NCBI GenBank assembly: GCA_023252395.1
Contig: JAJPDY010000023.1
Location: forward strand, 1-10,272
Reading direction: 5' to 3'
DNA from: Nitrososphaera sp.
GTDB taxonomy: Archaea > Thermoproteota > Nitrososphaeria > Nitrososphaerales > Nitrososphaeraceae
Length of the DNA stretch: 10,272 nucleotides
The position numbers and the translations under genes are program-made. This document shows, in pieces, positions 1 to 5,985 of the stretch (the stretch's first letter is position 1; each line of letters starts with the position of its first letter). The notes below the pieces were generated by a model. The model saw nothing but the letters and a program-made list of their open reading frames with translations, was not told the DNA's origin and did no database searches.

Positions 1-306
1 GAGAATGGCCAGAAATTCGAGGCCAAGATGGCAGGCTACACGATGCAGACGATAAAGTTCGGCACCTTCGAGGTAATAACTTGGACCGGCGAGTGGCCAG
101 CAGCAAGAAACATCATCCGCAAAGCCAGCAACAAGAACCGCGCAAAGGTGATAGAATCCGGCTTCCACGAAAAGCGCGGCCTCCTGTCAGCGATGTTTGG
201 AGGAGCCGAGTATGGCAAGGTCTATTCAAACGGCAAGCTGGCCGGCCAGGTGGTACTGGACAAAAAGTCCGGCAAGTGGATAGCCAAGTCAGAGAGCTTT
301 GTCTGA
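1..306 (+). CDS. Unknown protein, 5'-truncated by window edge
   Basis: The reading frame is open from base 1 (nine codons before the first ATG at 28) to the TGA at 304-306, so the gene probably begins outside the window and the ATG at 28 need not be its start. The visible ~101 residues are soluble and basic, with no signal peptide or membrane span. Residues read as alternating beta strands and charged turns (IKFGTFEVITW, YGKVYSNGKLAGQVVLD), ending GKWIAKSESFV. I recognise no family. The stop lies two bases from the stop of the convergent DHS-like gene, so the two transcripts must end face to face or overlap. It is probably real, given its sensible protein composition and the lack of a better frame, but its function is unknown. 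Confidence 0.6.
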   Translation, partial: ENGQKFEAKMAGYTMQTIKFGTFEVITWTGEWPAARNIIRKASNKNRAKVIESGFHEKRGLLSAMFGGAEYGKVYSNGKLAGQVVLDKKSGKWIAKSESFV

Positions 307-308
307 CC

Positions 309-1379
309 CTATTTCTTGTTCTTGAAGTACATCTTTTTCATCTCCTCGACCCACGCGTCCTTTTTCTCGTACATCCTCTTTGGTGCCCTCGGCTTGCAGA
401 CAGACATGGCGTAGGAGCAGAGAAGTGGGAAGTAGACAGACGAGTCGCCGTAGACAATGACGTTGCCCTTGTGGGAGGTCTTTATCTTGCCCCAGCTCTT
501 GCCCTCCTGCAGGGTAGCGCCAGACAGGCCGCCGGTGTCCGGCCGCGCGTCTGTCATCTGTATCAAATAGTCCTGCCCGCCCTCCTTTATCTTCAATATC
601 TGGTACAATGCCGGCCCGGTCTGCTGGAAAAAGTTCTTGGGGACTCCGCCGCCTAGCTCAAGGCCGCCAGAGCGCGCGCTCTTCCAAAGTATCGCGGCAG
701 ACTCGGCCACGTCGAGTATCACGTTTGGGAAAACGCCCTTGCCTTCGAGCAGCAGCGGCAGCATGTTGAGCCCGATTGACGAGTCGCCTATCGCAGGCAT
801 GTAGACAGGCACCTTGTGCTCGTATGCCTTTACCAAAAACGACTTGTCCGGGTACTTGGCGTTCTCTTTGGCGGCCTTGCCCAGCGCGTAGGCAATGTCC
901 GCAGTTGACGCGTTCTCGGGCACATTTTTAGCCCTCTTGATCTCTTTTTGCACAATCAGGTCCTGAGCCTGCAAGGTCCCCATCTCTTTGATGTAGACGT
1001 CGTATATCCTCACTATCTGCTTTGAATACAGCACGTCGTCGTCTACGTCAAAGTGCCCCTGCCTCACAGGCAGGTCGTAGGCAAAGTGCAGGTCATGGTA
1101 GACGTTGGCGCCAGTAGCCACTATCCAGTCGATAAAGCCGTTCTCTATCATTGCAGAGATTGTCCGGCCAAGGCCGATGGGTGTCATTGCGCCAGCAAGG
1201 GTCAGGCAAACTGTCGAGTTGGTGTCGATCATGTCCTGCATGATTTCTGCCGCTTCGGCCAGACGGCGCGCGTTGTAGCCGGTCGAGCCGTAAAACTTTA
1301 TCAGGTCTGCAACGGTCATGTTCGCAGAAACTGTCGGCGGGTCGATTTTTCTGCCGGTAAAGGAATGTCTGCTGTCCAC
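309..1379 (-). CDS. Deoxyhypusine synthase-like protein (bacterial-type DHS paralogue)
   Basis: This 356-residue protein belongs to the DHS fold family (NAD-dependent transfer of an aminobutyl group from spermidine or a related amine). The C-terminal signature SWGKIK (295-300) holds the Lys equivalent to the catalytic lysine of human DHS (Lys298 here), and LSGATLQEGKSWGK matches the family. It differs from the canonical enzyme. The NAD-site region reads ATGANVYHDLHFA (88-100) instead of TTxGxxEEDx, and GGGVPKNF (243-250) replaces GGGVxKHH, so the usual active-site His is missing. These are features of the bacterial 'DHS-like' clade, some members of which are thought to make polyamines such as homospermidine. 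The start is GTG at 1379, about 26 nt below a TATA-like element with no Shine-Dalgarno, so it is probably leaderless. An internal ATG at residue 21 (MTVADL) is an alternative. The gene lies 33 nt downstream of the methyltransferase on the same strand. A second, canonical DHS lies at 7464-8435, so this one is unlikely to be the main eIF5A/aIF5A modifier. Confidence 0.88.
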   Translation of the reverse strand: MDSRHSFTGRKIDPPTVSANMTVADLIKFYGSTGYNARRLAEAAEIMQDMIDTNSTVCLTLAGAMTPIGLGRTISAMIENGFIDWIVATGANVYHDLHFAYDLPVRQGHFDVDDDVLYSKQIVRIYDVYIKEMGTLQAQDLIVQKEIKRAKNVPENASTADIAYALGKAAKENAKYPDKSFLVKAYEHKVPVYMPAIGDSSIGLNMLPLLLEGKGVFPNVILDVAESAAILWKSARSGGLELGGGVPKNFFQQTGPALYQILKIKEGGQDYLIQMTDARPDTGGLSGATLQEGKSWGKIKTSHKGNVIVYGDSSVYFPLLCSYAMSVCKPRAPKRMYEKKDAWVEEMKKMYFKNKK

Positions 1380-1395
1380 CCTTTTGCTAAAAAGG

Positions 1396-1412
1396 CACTT
1401 GCTATTAAAAAT
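1396..1412 (-). promoter_or_regulatory. TATA-like promoter element of the DHS-like gene
   Basis: Read on the - strand, an AATTTTTAATAG stretch is centred about 26 nt before the GTG start at 1379. That is the spacing expected for an archaeal TATA box driving a leaderless transcript. The DHS-like gene may therefore be transcribed separately from the methyltransferase just upstream. This is inferred from spacing and composition only. Confidence 0.35.
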
Positions 1413-2198
1413 TCAGTGCTTCAATACTAGGCAGGCGCAGACTGCGCTGTGCAGATATGCCGGCACTTCAACATCAACACTGTCTGCAACAGCCTGGCTG
1501 CACTTTTTCCATTTTCCCGAGTCATAGCGGTAAAACTCTTTTTTCTCTATGGAAAGGCCGGCAGCAAGCTTGAACAGCGTGTCCCTGTCATAGATCCTGT
1601 GCTCTGGCTTTTTGCCCTTGCCGTACGGGACTGTAATGATTGCGCTTCCGCCCTTTTTTAACAAGCGCGAGATTTCCCGCATTGCCTTCATGTCGCCGTC
1701 GATATGCTCTATTGTGCTTATGCTGATCACCTGGTCAAATGCTGCGTCGGCAAAGCCCATCGACCGCGCGTCCATCCTAGCGTCGCAGCCTGATTTTGCC
1801 AAGTCGATGCCAAATACCTGCCACCTCTTTCCAAAATCGCGAATCGCCTGCACGAGCCCGGAGCCGGCCGAGCCGACGTCAAGAATAGTCGCATCTCTGT
1901 CAGGCGATATCAGGTTTCTGGCGAGAAAGCCATATTCCACGAGCCTCTCAGACGTGACTCCTGCAAGGAGGTTATGAAGGTCAAGCTTGTCCTGCTTGCC
2001 GGCTGACAGCGAATAGACAGGTATGTCAAGCCCTGTTCGCTCGCTCTTTCTGTACCTGGCAACGTGGATGATTTTTTGTTGCTGCAGCTCTGCGATTGCT
2101 TTTGTTATTTCTGCCATGCTTGTACCGACCTGCCGGTAAAGCGAGTACTGGTCGGCAGGCGATTTTTTCAGGATGGAAACTATGCGCTTTTGCAGCAA
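1413..2198 (-). CDS. Winged-helix domain fused to class I SAM-dependent methyltransferase
   Basis: The protein has 261 residues. Residues ~1-65 look like a winged helix-turn-helix: helix MLQKRIVSILKKS, a second helix, a recognition-type helix around MAEITKAIAELQQQKII (28-44), then a basic wing ending in YSL. Residues ~103-200 are a Rossmann methyltransferase core: motif I ILDVGSAGSGLVQAI (105-119), an acidic strand end GIDLA (130-134), FDQVISISTIEHIDG (154-168) as motif IV/post-II, and LLKKGGSAIITVPYG (179-193). The substrate cannot be read from the sequence; the core resembles small-molecule, lipid or sugar type UbiE/COQ5-like methyltransferases (Methyltransf_11 style). The start is taken as TTG at 2198 because an in-frame TAG lies immediately upstream, and ATAAAAG sits ~27 nt before it, so a leaderless start is likely. 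It is followed on the same strand by the DHS-like gene after 33 nt. The DNA-binding-like domain on a methyltransferase is unusual. Confidence 0.8.
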   Translation of the reverse strand: MLQKRIVSILKKSPADQYSLYRQVGTSMAEITKAIAELQQQKIIHVARYRKSERTGLDIPVYSLSAGKQDKLDLHNLLAGVTSERLVEYGFLARNLISPDRDATILDVGSAGSGLVQAIRDFGKRWQVFGIDLAKSGCDARMDARSMGFADAAFDQVISISTIEHIDGDMKAMREISRLLKKGGSAIITVPYGKGKKPEHRIYDRDTLFKLAAGLSIEKKEFYRYDSGKWKKCSQAVADSVDVEVPAYLHSAVCACLVLKH

Positions 2199-2221
2199 CT
2201 ACAAATCTATCAAAAAATCTG

Positions 2222-2240
2222 CTTTTATGTTTTTAAAAAA
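2222..2240 (-). promoter_or_regulatory. TATA-like element of the methyltransferase gene, overlapping a T-rich terminator-like run
   Basis: On the - strand this short spacer reads TTTTTTAAAAACATAAAAGC. The T run directly follows the stop of the 55-residue gene (2241-2243) and resembles an archaeal oligo-T terminator. The ATAAAAG is centred ~27 nt before the TTG start of the methyltransferase and fits a TATA box. End of one transcript and start of the next would thus share about 20 bases. Confidence 0.35.
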
Positions 2241-2408
2241 TTAAGCGTGGTTTGGCTTGCGCCTTGCCATTATCGCTTCCTCTGCTTCAATTCTGGCCAG
2301 GTTCTTTTCAATTTCTGGCTGGAACTTGGTCTTTGCAAACCAGGCAGCGGCAGCGCACCCGCCAAGGATGGCGACTATTGTAACTGCTTCAGTTATCATG
2401 ACAGACAT
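2241..2408 (-). CDS. Small single-span membrane protein (55 aa), unknown
   Basis: The ATG is at 2408 and the TAA at 2241-2243, giving 55 codons on the - strand. The protein has one hydrophobic helix at residues ~4-25 (ITEAVTIVAILGGCAAAAWF) followed by a charged amphipathic tail rich in Glu, Lys and Arg (FQPEIEKNLARIEAEEAIMARR). This looks like a bitopic membrane anchor with a helical cytoplasmic tail. Support for reality: a coherent hydrophobic/charged layout, a TATA-like AAAATATAG ~26 nt before the ATG (leaderless pattern) and an oligo-T run right after the stop. The opposite-strand frames here are long only as shadows of this gene. The family is not recognised. It could be a small subunit or stabiliser of a membrane complex, but nothing in the sequence says which. 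Confidence 0.6.
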   Translation of the reverse strand: MSVMITEAVTIVAILGGCAAAAWFAKTKFQPEIEKNLARIEAEEAIMARRKPNHA

Positions 2409-2585
2409 TTGCGTATGTAAGGATATAAACTATATTTTATCATATTATCATAAAATTCAAATTTTGTGATATGAAATTTCTATGTAAAGAGCCATTCAAG
2501 GCAAAAGTTTCTTGATACAGAACAGCAATATAGCATAATTAATATGAAATTTGCGTCTACTTGAAAATTAGTAAACTACGCACGC
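2409..2585. other. AT-rich intergenic spacer with promoter and short repeats
   Basis: The spacer lies between two - strand genes and holds no convincing ORF or RNA gene. On the - strand AAAATATAG at about 2430-2438 suits a TATA box for the 55-residue gene. An 11-base direct repeat, ATATGAAATTT, occurs at 2469-2479 and 2542-2552. GTAAACTACGCA at 2571-2582 lies at the end of the next gene and recurs at 5063-5074. Confidence 0.5.
2571..2582 (+). repeat. GTAAWCTACG motif, copy 1
   Basis: GTAAACTACGCA lies four bases beyond the stop of the 173-residue gene. The same 12 bases occur at 5063-5074, and variants with T in place of the fifth A occur on the other strand at 8431-8440 and 8493-8502. A TGCGT at 2552-2556 pairs with the ACGCA at 2578-2582, so this copy could also sit in a weak hairpin. 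Confidence 0.4.
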
Positions 2586-3107
2586 TTAGAACGAAAGGAT
2601 CTTTTTCGCGGCGTTGACTTTTTCCAGCAGTTCTTTCAAAAATATGTCGGCAAACTGCTCAAAGGTCTGCACGCCGTACTTGGCTCTATACTCCTGCTTT
2701 CTTTTCCCGTATTCTTCGACAAGCCACCTAAAGTCAGCTTCCTTTAGCCTGACGATGTTGTTCTGCGCGGCCGCCTTTGATTCAAACACATTGAGCATAA
2801 AGATGGCAGCAAAATGGGTAAAGCTGTTTGCCTTGTACTTCCTGTCATAATCTTCCTTCAATTTTTCGTAATTTTCCTCAAGCCACACCTTGACGTCGGA
2901 CCGGATAGTCAGCGACGTGTAGCGGCCTGAAAAATCGACCTTCATGTTATGCATTTCAACGGAATAAAAGCCGCGCTTTACCTCGTTCATCATTATTATC
3001 AGCGCGCTTGGGAGAAACATGCCGGGATAGAACTCGTCGGTGTCCTTTTGGAGCCGGGTTAAAATCGCCGGCTTTAATCCGATGGTCGCGTACCCTTGGC
3101 TTGGCAC
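2586..3107 (-). CDS. Unknown protein with three ribbon-helix-helix-like repeats
   Basis: The protein has 173 residues, is soluble and is highly charged. I see three related units, each a short strand, a Trp/Leu-containing helix, a turn and a second helix: residues ~6-46 (YATIGLKPAILTRL... then SALIIMMNEV), ~63-109 (YTSLTIRSDVKVWLEENY... then FTHFAAIFMLNVFE) and ~118-163 (NIVRLKEADFRWLVEEY... then FEQFADIFLKELLE). Units 2 and 3 align closely (WLEENYEKLKEDY against WLVEEYGKRKQEY; SFTHFAAIF against TFEQFADIF). Unit 1 is looser but resembles a CopG-type ribbon-helix-helix. A DNA-binding or protein-scaffold role is possible but is inference. The start is GTG at 3107: an in-frame TAA lies 27 nt upstream, no Shine-Dalgarno is visible, and an AT-rich TATA-like element (CTAATTAAC on the - strand) lies ~26 nt before it. 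Confidence 0.65.
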   Translation of the reverse strand: MPSQGYATIGLKPAILTRLQKDTDEFYPGMFLPSALIIMMNEVKRGFYSVEMHNMKVDFSGRYTSLTIRSDVKVWLEENYEKLKEDYDRKYKANSFTHFAAIFMLNVFESKAAAQNNIVRLKEADFRWLVEEYGKRKQEYRAKYGVQTFEQFADIFLKELLEKVNAAKKILSF

Positions 3108-3149
3108 GAAGAAGGGAGAAGTCGGGGACAGTTAATTAGTTTTTCAGCC

Positions 3150-4685
3150 CTATCCAACCTTGCCCCCTGAAGGCGTGACATATCCCTTCAAGTCGTCGCC
3201 ATTGACAACGTCTTCTTCCGGCGGGACATAGTCGACTACTCCGTGCCTCTGCTCTCCAGGGTACTTCTTTTGCGTTGCAAGGGCGACTCCGATAAAGATT
3301 GCAAATGATATTGGTGGAGGTATCATTGTGTCAATGCCTGCCAGATCTACAGGAATGACAAAGAATAGCACCAGCCTGATTGCCGAGCCGATGATAAGCG
3401 ACGCGATTGCGGCAGGCATATTGGCCTTTTTCCAAAAGAGACCCAAGGTCAGCGGCGCCCATGCGCCGGCAAATACAATGTCAAAAGCCAAGACAAGGTA
3501 GATTCCGGGCTGTGGAAGTACATAGCCGAGGATAAACGCCGCTATCATCATTGGTATTGTAAATATACGCGTAGTCATAAGCAGCTTCTTGTCATTCATG
3601 CCGGGCCGTTTCATGATCCTCCTCATGATGTCCCTCTGTATGATGTTTCGAGACATGACACTTGAAATGGCAAGCAGGCCACCGTTTGCTGTTGACATTG
3701 AAGCTCCGAGCACGCCCATAAGGAGCGCCGCGCCTATTGCAAATGGCATGTGGTTTATGGCAAGATCAGGGTATGCCGTAAAAGGATCTGCAAGGCCCGG
3801 CCCTAGGAAGTATAGCGCGATAATTCCCATCATGCTTGTCGGGATGACTGTCAGCAATGTCAGGCCAGCACCCCAGAAAGCGCCCCTTGATGCGGTCTTG
3901 GGATCCTTTGCCGCAAACACCCTTTCCATAAAGTCAAGGGCGACAATGTCGCCAAGCCCAAGAGCCGCTATGCTTGCCCAGTTGACATATGCCCCATTTG
4001 CCGGGTCTGTCAGACCCGAAAGGTCGAGGTAGCCGGCTGGCGCGTTTCCAAGGATGACGCCAAAATCCACGCCTGCAAACCCTGCTGCAAAGAATATGAA
4101 TGCCGCCCAGAAAGCGCCTATCGCCAAGTAAATCTGGAAAATGTCAGTGTAGGCAGACGAGAATAGGCCGCCTGCAAAAGTGTACACCAAGACAATAATA
4201 GATCCGATCAGCATTGCCCAGAAAAAGTCAATCTGCAAAACTGTTGACAGGATAAATCCAGTTGCTGCAAAATTTCCTGCAACCAACACGATGAAGCTTA
4301 TCATCATCAGGACGCCCGAAATTCCTTCGGCTCCGTTTCCAAACCTGCGGTAATAAAAGTCCGGCAGAGTCAGCATCGCCATCTTGTTGAGCCTTTTTCC
4401 ATAGAACGCGCCTGTGAGAATAAGGCACACGGCAAGACCTATTGGAATTACCGCTCCGGCCCAGAATCCAAACTGGTAAACGAGCGATACGTTTCCAAGC
4501 GACGAATTGCCATCTATGGATTGCGCGGCGAGCATTGTTCCAACAAAAGCTAGAGGAAGGCTCTTACCGGCCACCATGTAGCGCTTGCTGCTTCTCTTGA
4601 CAAGTTTGACTGTTAATGTTCCAACTACAATCGACAGCCCCAGAAAAGCGATTACTGCAATCCCATATCCAGTAAGCTCTGCCAT
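3150..4685 (-). CDS. Sodium:solute symporter, SSS family (urea/polyamine-type candidate)
   Basis: The protein has 511 residues with about 13 hydrophobic segments, matching the LeuT-fold SSS family (Na+-driven uptake across the cytoplasmic membrane). Family marks include RYMVAGKSLPL (35-45) after the first span, GGLFSSAYTDIFQ (172-184) at the usual 'GG..av..TD..Q' site, and LGASMSTANGGLLAISS (326-342), which carries the Ser/Thr pair of the Na2 sodium site. FAGAWAPLTLGLFWKK (405-420) is also typical. The C-terminal ~40 residues are hydrophilic. The substrate is not readable. Ammonia-oxidising archaea often carry SSS transporters assigned to urea (DUR3-like), and DUR3 relatives also take polyamines; the urea/polyamine-related genes elsewhere in this window make those plausible. 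The start is ATG at 4685 with a TATA-like stretch ~26 nt upstream. A perfect palindrome 58 nt upstream may be an operator. Confidence 0.88.
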   Translation of the reverse strand: MAELTGYGIAVIAFLGLSIVVGTLTVKLVKRSSKRYMVAGKSLPLAFVGTMLAAQSIDGNSSLGNVSLVYQFGFWAGAVIPIGLAVCLILTGAFYGKRLNKMAMLTLPDFYYRRFGNGAEGISGVLMMISFIVLVAGNFAATGFILSTVLQIDFFWAMLIGSIIVLVYTFAGGLFSSAYTDIFQIYLAIGAFWAAFIFFAAGFAGVDFGVILGNAPAGYLDLSGLTDPANGAYVNWASIAALGLGDIVALDFMERVFAAKDPKTASRGAFWGAGLTLLTVIPTSMMGIIALYFLGPGLADPFTAYPDLAINHMPFAIGAALLMGVLGASMSTANGGLLAISSVMSRNIIQRDIMRRIMKRPGMNDKKLLMTTRIFTIPMMIAAFILGYVLPQPGIYLVLAFDIVFAGAWAPLTLGLFWKKANMPAAIASLIIGSAIRLVLFFVIPVDLAGIDTMIPPPISFAIFIGVALATQKKYPGEQRHGVVDYVPPEEDVVNGDDLKGYVTPSGGKVG

Positions 4686-4702
4686 CCATACTTTTTATAT
4701 TT

Positions 4703-4716
4703 AATAAATATATAAG
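4703..4716 (-). promoter_or_regulatory. TATA box of the SSS symporter gene
   Basis: The - strand reads CTTATATATTTATT, centred ~25 nt before the ATG at 4685. This is a strong archaeal TATA-like sequence with leaderless spacing. It separates the symporter's transcription from the 84-residue gene upstream. Confidence 0.5.
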
Positions 4717-4742
4717 CATTGCCAAAATCATAAATACGCTAA

Positions 4743-4759
4743 AGTTCGACTGTCGAACT
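4743..4759. repeat. Perfect 8-1-8 palindrome, possible operator or hairpin
   Basis: AGTTCGACTGTCGAACT is a perfect inverted repeat with a one-base centre. Its right end overlaps the stop codon of the 84-residue gene, and it lies ~27 nt beyond the TATA box of the symporter. That is a typical activator position in archaea, so I favour a dimeric regulator site over a terminator, but a stem of seven pairs with a three-base loop is also possible. Confidence 0.45.
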
Positions 4760-5013
4760 CAATGTTTGCATACGCCGGACACCTTCAGCATGTAAAAGCA
4801 AAAGCGGATGTCCTCCTTTCGAATGTCTGGAACCTGCTTACCGGCTTCATGCCTCATGTCCTGAATAAAGTCATAGATTTCGTCGACAGTAACAGGCGCA
4901 TCGTCGTACCCGATTTCCCTGTTCACAGAGTTGTACATCGATATGTAATAACTGAGAAAGGCTGTTTTGACCATCGTTTGCTCGGTCAGCACCTCGCTCA
5001 GGTTACTTTTCAT
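4759..5013 (-). CDS. Unknown 84-residue protein
   Basis: This is a small, soluble, mostly helical protein. It begins MKSNLSEVLTEQTMVKTAF and has a middle acidic part (DDAPVTVDEIYDFIQDM) and a C-terminal DIRKEDIRFCFYMLKVSGVCKH with two Cys. It has no membrane span and no recognised family. The pattern VTVDEIYDFIQDM resembles the helix of a winged-helix protein, but the domain is too short to be sure. The start ATG at 5013 sits ~28 nt below TTATATCA on the - strand (5037-5046), giving a leaderless promoter. It is divergent from the ParB-like gene and shares a 182-base regulatory spacer with it. It is upstream of the symporter on the same strand, which however has its own promoter. Confidence 0.6.
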   Translation of the reverse strand: MKSNLSEVLTEQTMVKTAFLSYYISMYNSVNREIGYDDAPVTVDEIYDFIQDMRHEAGKQVPDIRKEDIRFCFYMLKVSGVCKH

Positions 5014-5062
5014 TCTCTACTCAAGCTTGCTTGAAAATGATATAAGGTTTGGGGTAAAAGAT

Positions 5063-5105
5063 GTAAACTACGCATCACAATACAGAAAAATGATGCGTAT
5101 ATTAC
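5063..5105. repeat. Inverted repeat containing two GTAA-type motif copies
   Basis: The left arm is GTAAACTACGCATCA (5063-5077) and the right arm TGATGCGTATATTAC (5091-5105), separated by 13 bases. The inner nine bases of the arms pair perfectly and the outer six pair except for two. The left arm shares its first 12 bases with the motif at 2571-2582. Confidence 0.6.
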
Positions 5106-5122
5106 TTTTGATATTATCAAAA
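5106..5122. repeat. Perfect 8-1-8 palindrome
   Basis: TTTTGATATTATCAAAA is a perfect inverted repeat with a one-base centre. It directly abuts the preceding inverted repeat and lies ~40 nt upstream of the ParB-like gene's TATA box. It has the same 8-1-8 layout as the palindrome at 4743-4759 but an unrelated sequence. AT-rich palindromes arise easily by chance, so function is uncertain. Confidence 0.4.
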
Positions 5123-5195
5123 AAGAAAAATTTTGTGTTATAGTGCCAGAAATCGCATAGATATTTATAAATAAGTCAATTAGTAATGTTGTACC

Positions 5196-5942
5196 ATGAA
5201 GGTCAGGAACATCCCGGTAGAGCTAATCGACGTCGCAGAAGAGAATGTCCGCAAGGATCATGCATTTGGCAAGGACAGCAGTGACCAGTTGATGAAGGAG
5301 CACCTGTCAAAGTTTGACCTTCTCCAGCCAGTAGTCGTGCGCTTTGACGATGAAAGCAGGCGCTACAAGTTGCTTATCGGCCGCAGGAGGTTTTTTGCGC
5401 TAAGCGCCAAGGGAATGACTGAAGTTCCTGCAGTCATTACAGAGCTTGAAGGAGCTGAGGCGGAGGCCGCGTCGCTCTTTGAAAACCTTATCCGCAAGGA
5501 TCTTTCGCCGCTTGAAAAGGCGCGCATGGTGAAAAAGTTGGTAGACTCTACAAAGGAAGGGATCACTGGCGTGTCGTCAAGGTACGGCCTGCCAAAGAGC
5601 ACCGTAAGCGAATGGCTCAGCATCCTGACCCTGCCGCAGGCGCTGCAGGAAAGAATAGAGAAGGGCGAGATCACTTCCTACGAAGCGATCAGGATTGCGA
5701 GGAAGCCAGAGATCCATGAAAGGCTCATTGCGGCAGCAGAAGAGTCGAGGCTGCAGGAAGAGATGGCTGCAACCGGAGTAAAGAGAGGAGCGCCAAAGGG
5801 GCTCTTGACAGTACGCCTTGTATTTGACCCGCGCAAAAAATCAGACAGGCGGATCTGGGAGCGGCTGAATGAAAAGGCAAACCAGAACGGCTTGAAAGTC
5901 GCGGACTATGTCAGAAACGTCGTGGCAAAAAACGTGCACTGA
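5196..5942 (+). CDS. ParB/Noc-like DNA-binding protein with ParB N-terminal and HTH domains
   Basis: The protein has 248 residues. Residues ~1-90 form a ParB N-terminal (ParB/sulfiredoxin fold) domain: a leading IPVELIDVAEENVRKD, QPVVVRFD (44-51) and IGRRRFFAL (61-69), equivalent to the GERRxRA box that binds CTP in ParB. The box II-like stretch ENLIRKDLSPLEKARM (96-111) follows. A helix-turn-helix occupies ~122-146 (GITGVSSRYGLPKSTVSEWLS), and a KorB-like helix (LPQALQERIEKGEIT, 146-160) follows. The C-terminal ~45 residues (LLTVRLVFDPRKKSDRRIW... then ADYVRNVV) look like a strand plus two helices, reminiscent of ribbon-helix-helix. No ParA/SegA ATPase is adjacent, so it may be a regulator rather than a partition protein. 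It has its own promoter with palindromes upstream. The box residue Glu is replaced by Arg (GRRR), so CTP handling may differ. Confidence 0.82.
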   Translation: MKVRNIPVELIDVAEENVRKDHAFGKDSSDQLMKEHLSKFDLLQPVVVRFDDESRRYKLLIGRRRFFALSAKGMTEVPAVITELEGAEAEAASLFENLIRKDLSPLEKARMVKKLVDSTKEGITGVSSRYGLPKSTVSEWLSILTLPQALQERIEKGEITSYEAIRIARKPEIHERLIAAAEESRLQEEMAATGVKRGAPKGLLTVRLVFDPRKKSDRRIWERLNEKANQNGLKVADYVRNVVAKNVH

Positions 5943-5951
5943 GCCCGAACT

Positions 5952-5961
5952 ATATTTATAC
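5952..5961 (+). promoter_or_regulatory. TATA box of the SLC13/ArsB-type permease
   Basis: TATATTTATA lies in the 43-base spacer after the ParB-like gene, centred ~30 nt before the TTG start at 5986. It fits a leaderless transcript starting near the TTG and suggests independent transcription of the permease. Confidence 0.45.
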
Positions 5962-5985
5962 GAGCCATTAATAATTACGTAGGTT

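Larger units (their letters stand above)
5014..5195. promoter_or_regulatory. Divergent promoter region with stacked inverted repeats
   Basis: The AT-rich spacer lies between the 84-residue gene (leftward) and the ParB-like gene (rightward). Leftward TATA: TTATATCA at 5037-5046. Rightward TATA: ATATTTATAAATAAG at 5161-5175, centred ~28 nt before the ATG at 5196, so both genes are probably leaderless. Between them lie an imperfect 15-base inverted repeat (5063-5077 with 5091-5105, 13 of 15 paired) and a perfect 8-1-8 palindrome (5106-5122). This looks like an operator array. Autoregulation by the ParB-like DNA-binding protein would be a natural explanation but is inference. Confidence 0.5.

Noticed and set aside
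81..656. Long + strand frame spanning the first gene and the DHS-like gene end
   Set aside because: Its protein is Arg/Leu/Pro-rich with no family pattern, and it lies antisense to a clear DHS-family protein.
2257..2469. A + strand open frame of about 70 codons
   Set aside because: It is the antisense shadow of the 55-residue membrane protein gene, which has a promoter, terminator-like run and sensible composition.
2452..2552. AT-rich direct and inverted repeats in the spacer as a replication origin or CRISPR-like array
   Set aside because: Two short AT-rich copies with no regular spacing, no Cas or Cdc6/Orc gene and low complexity are expected by chance.
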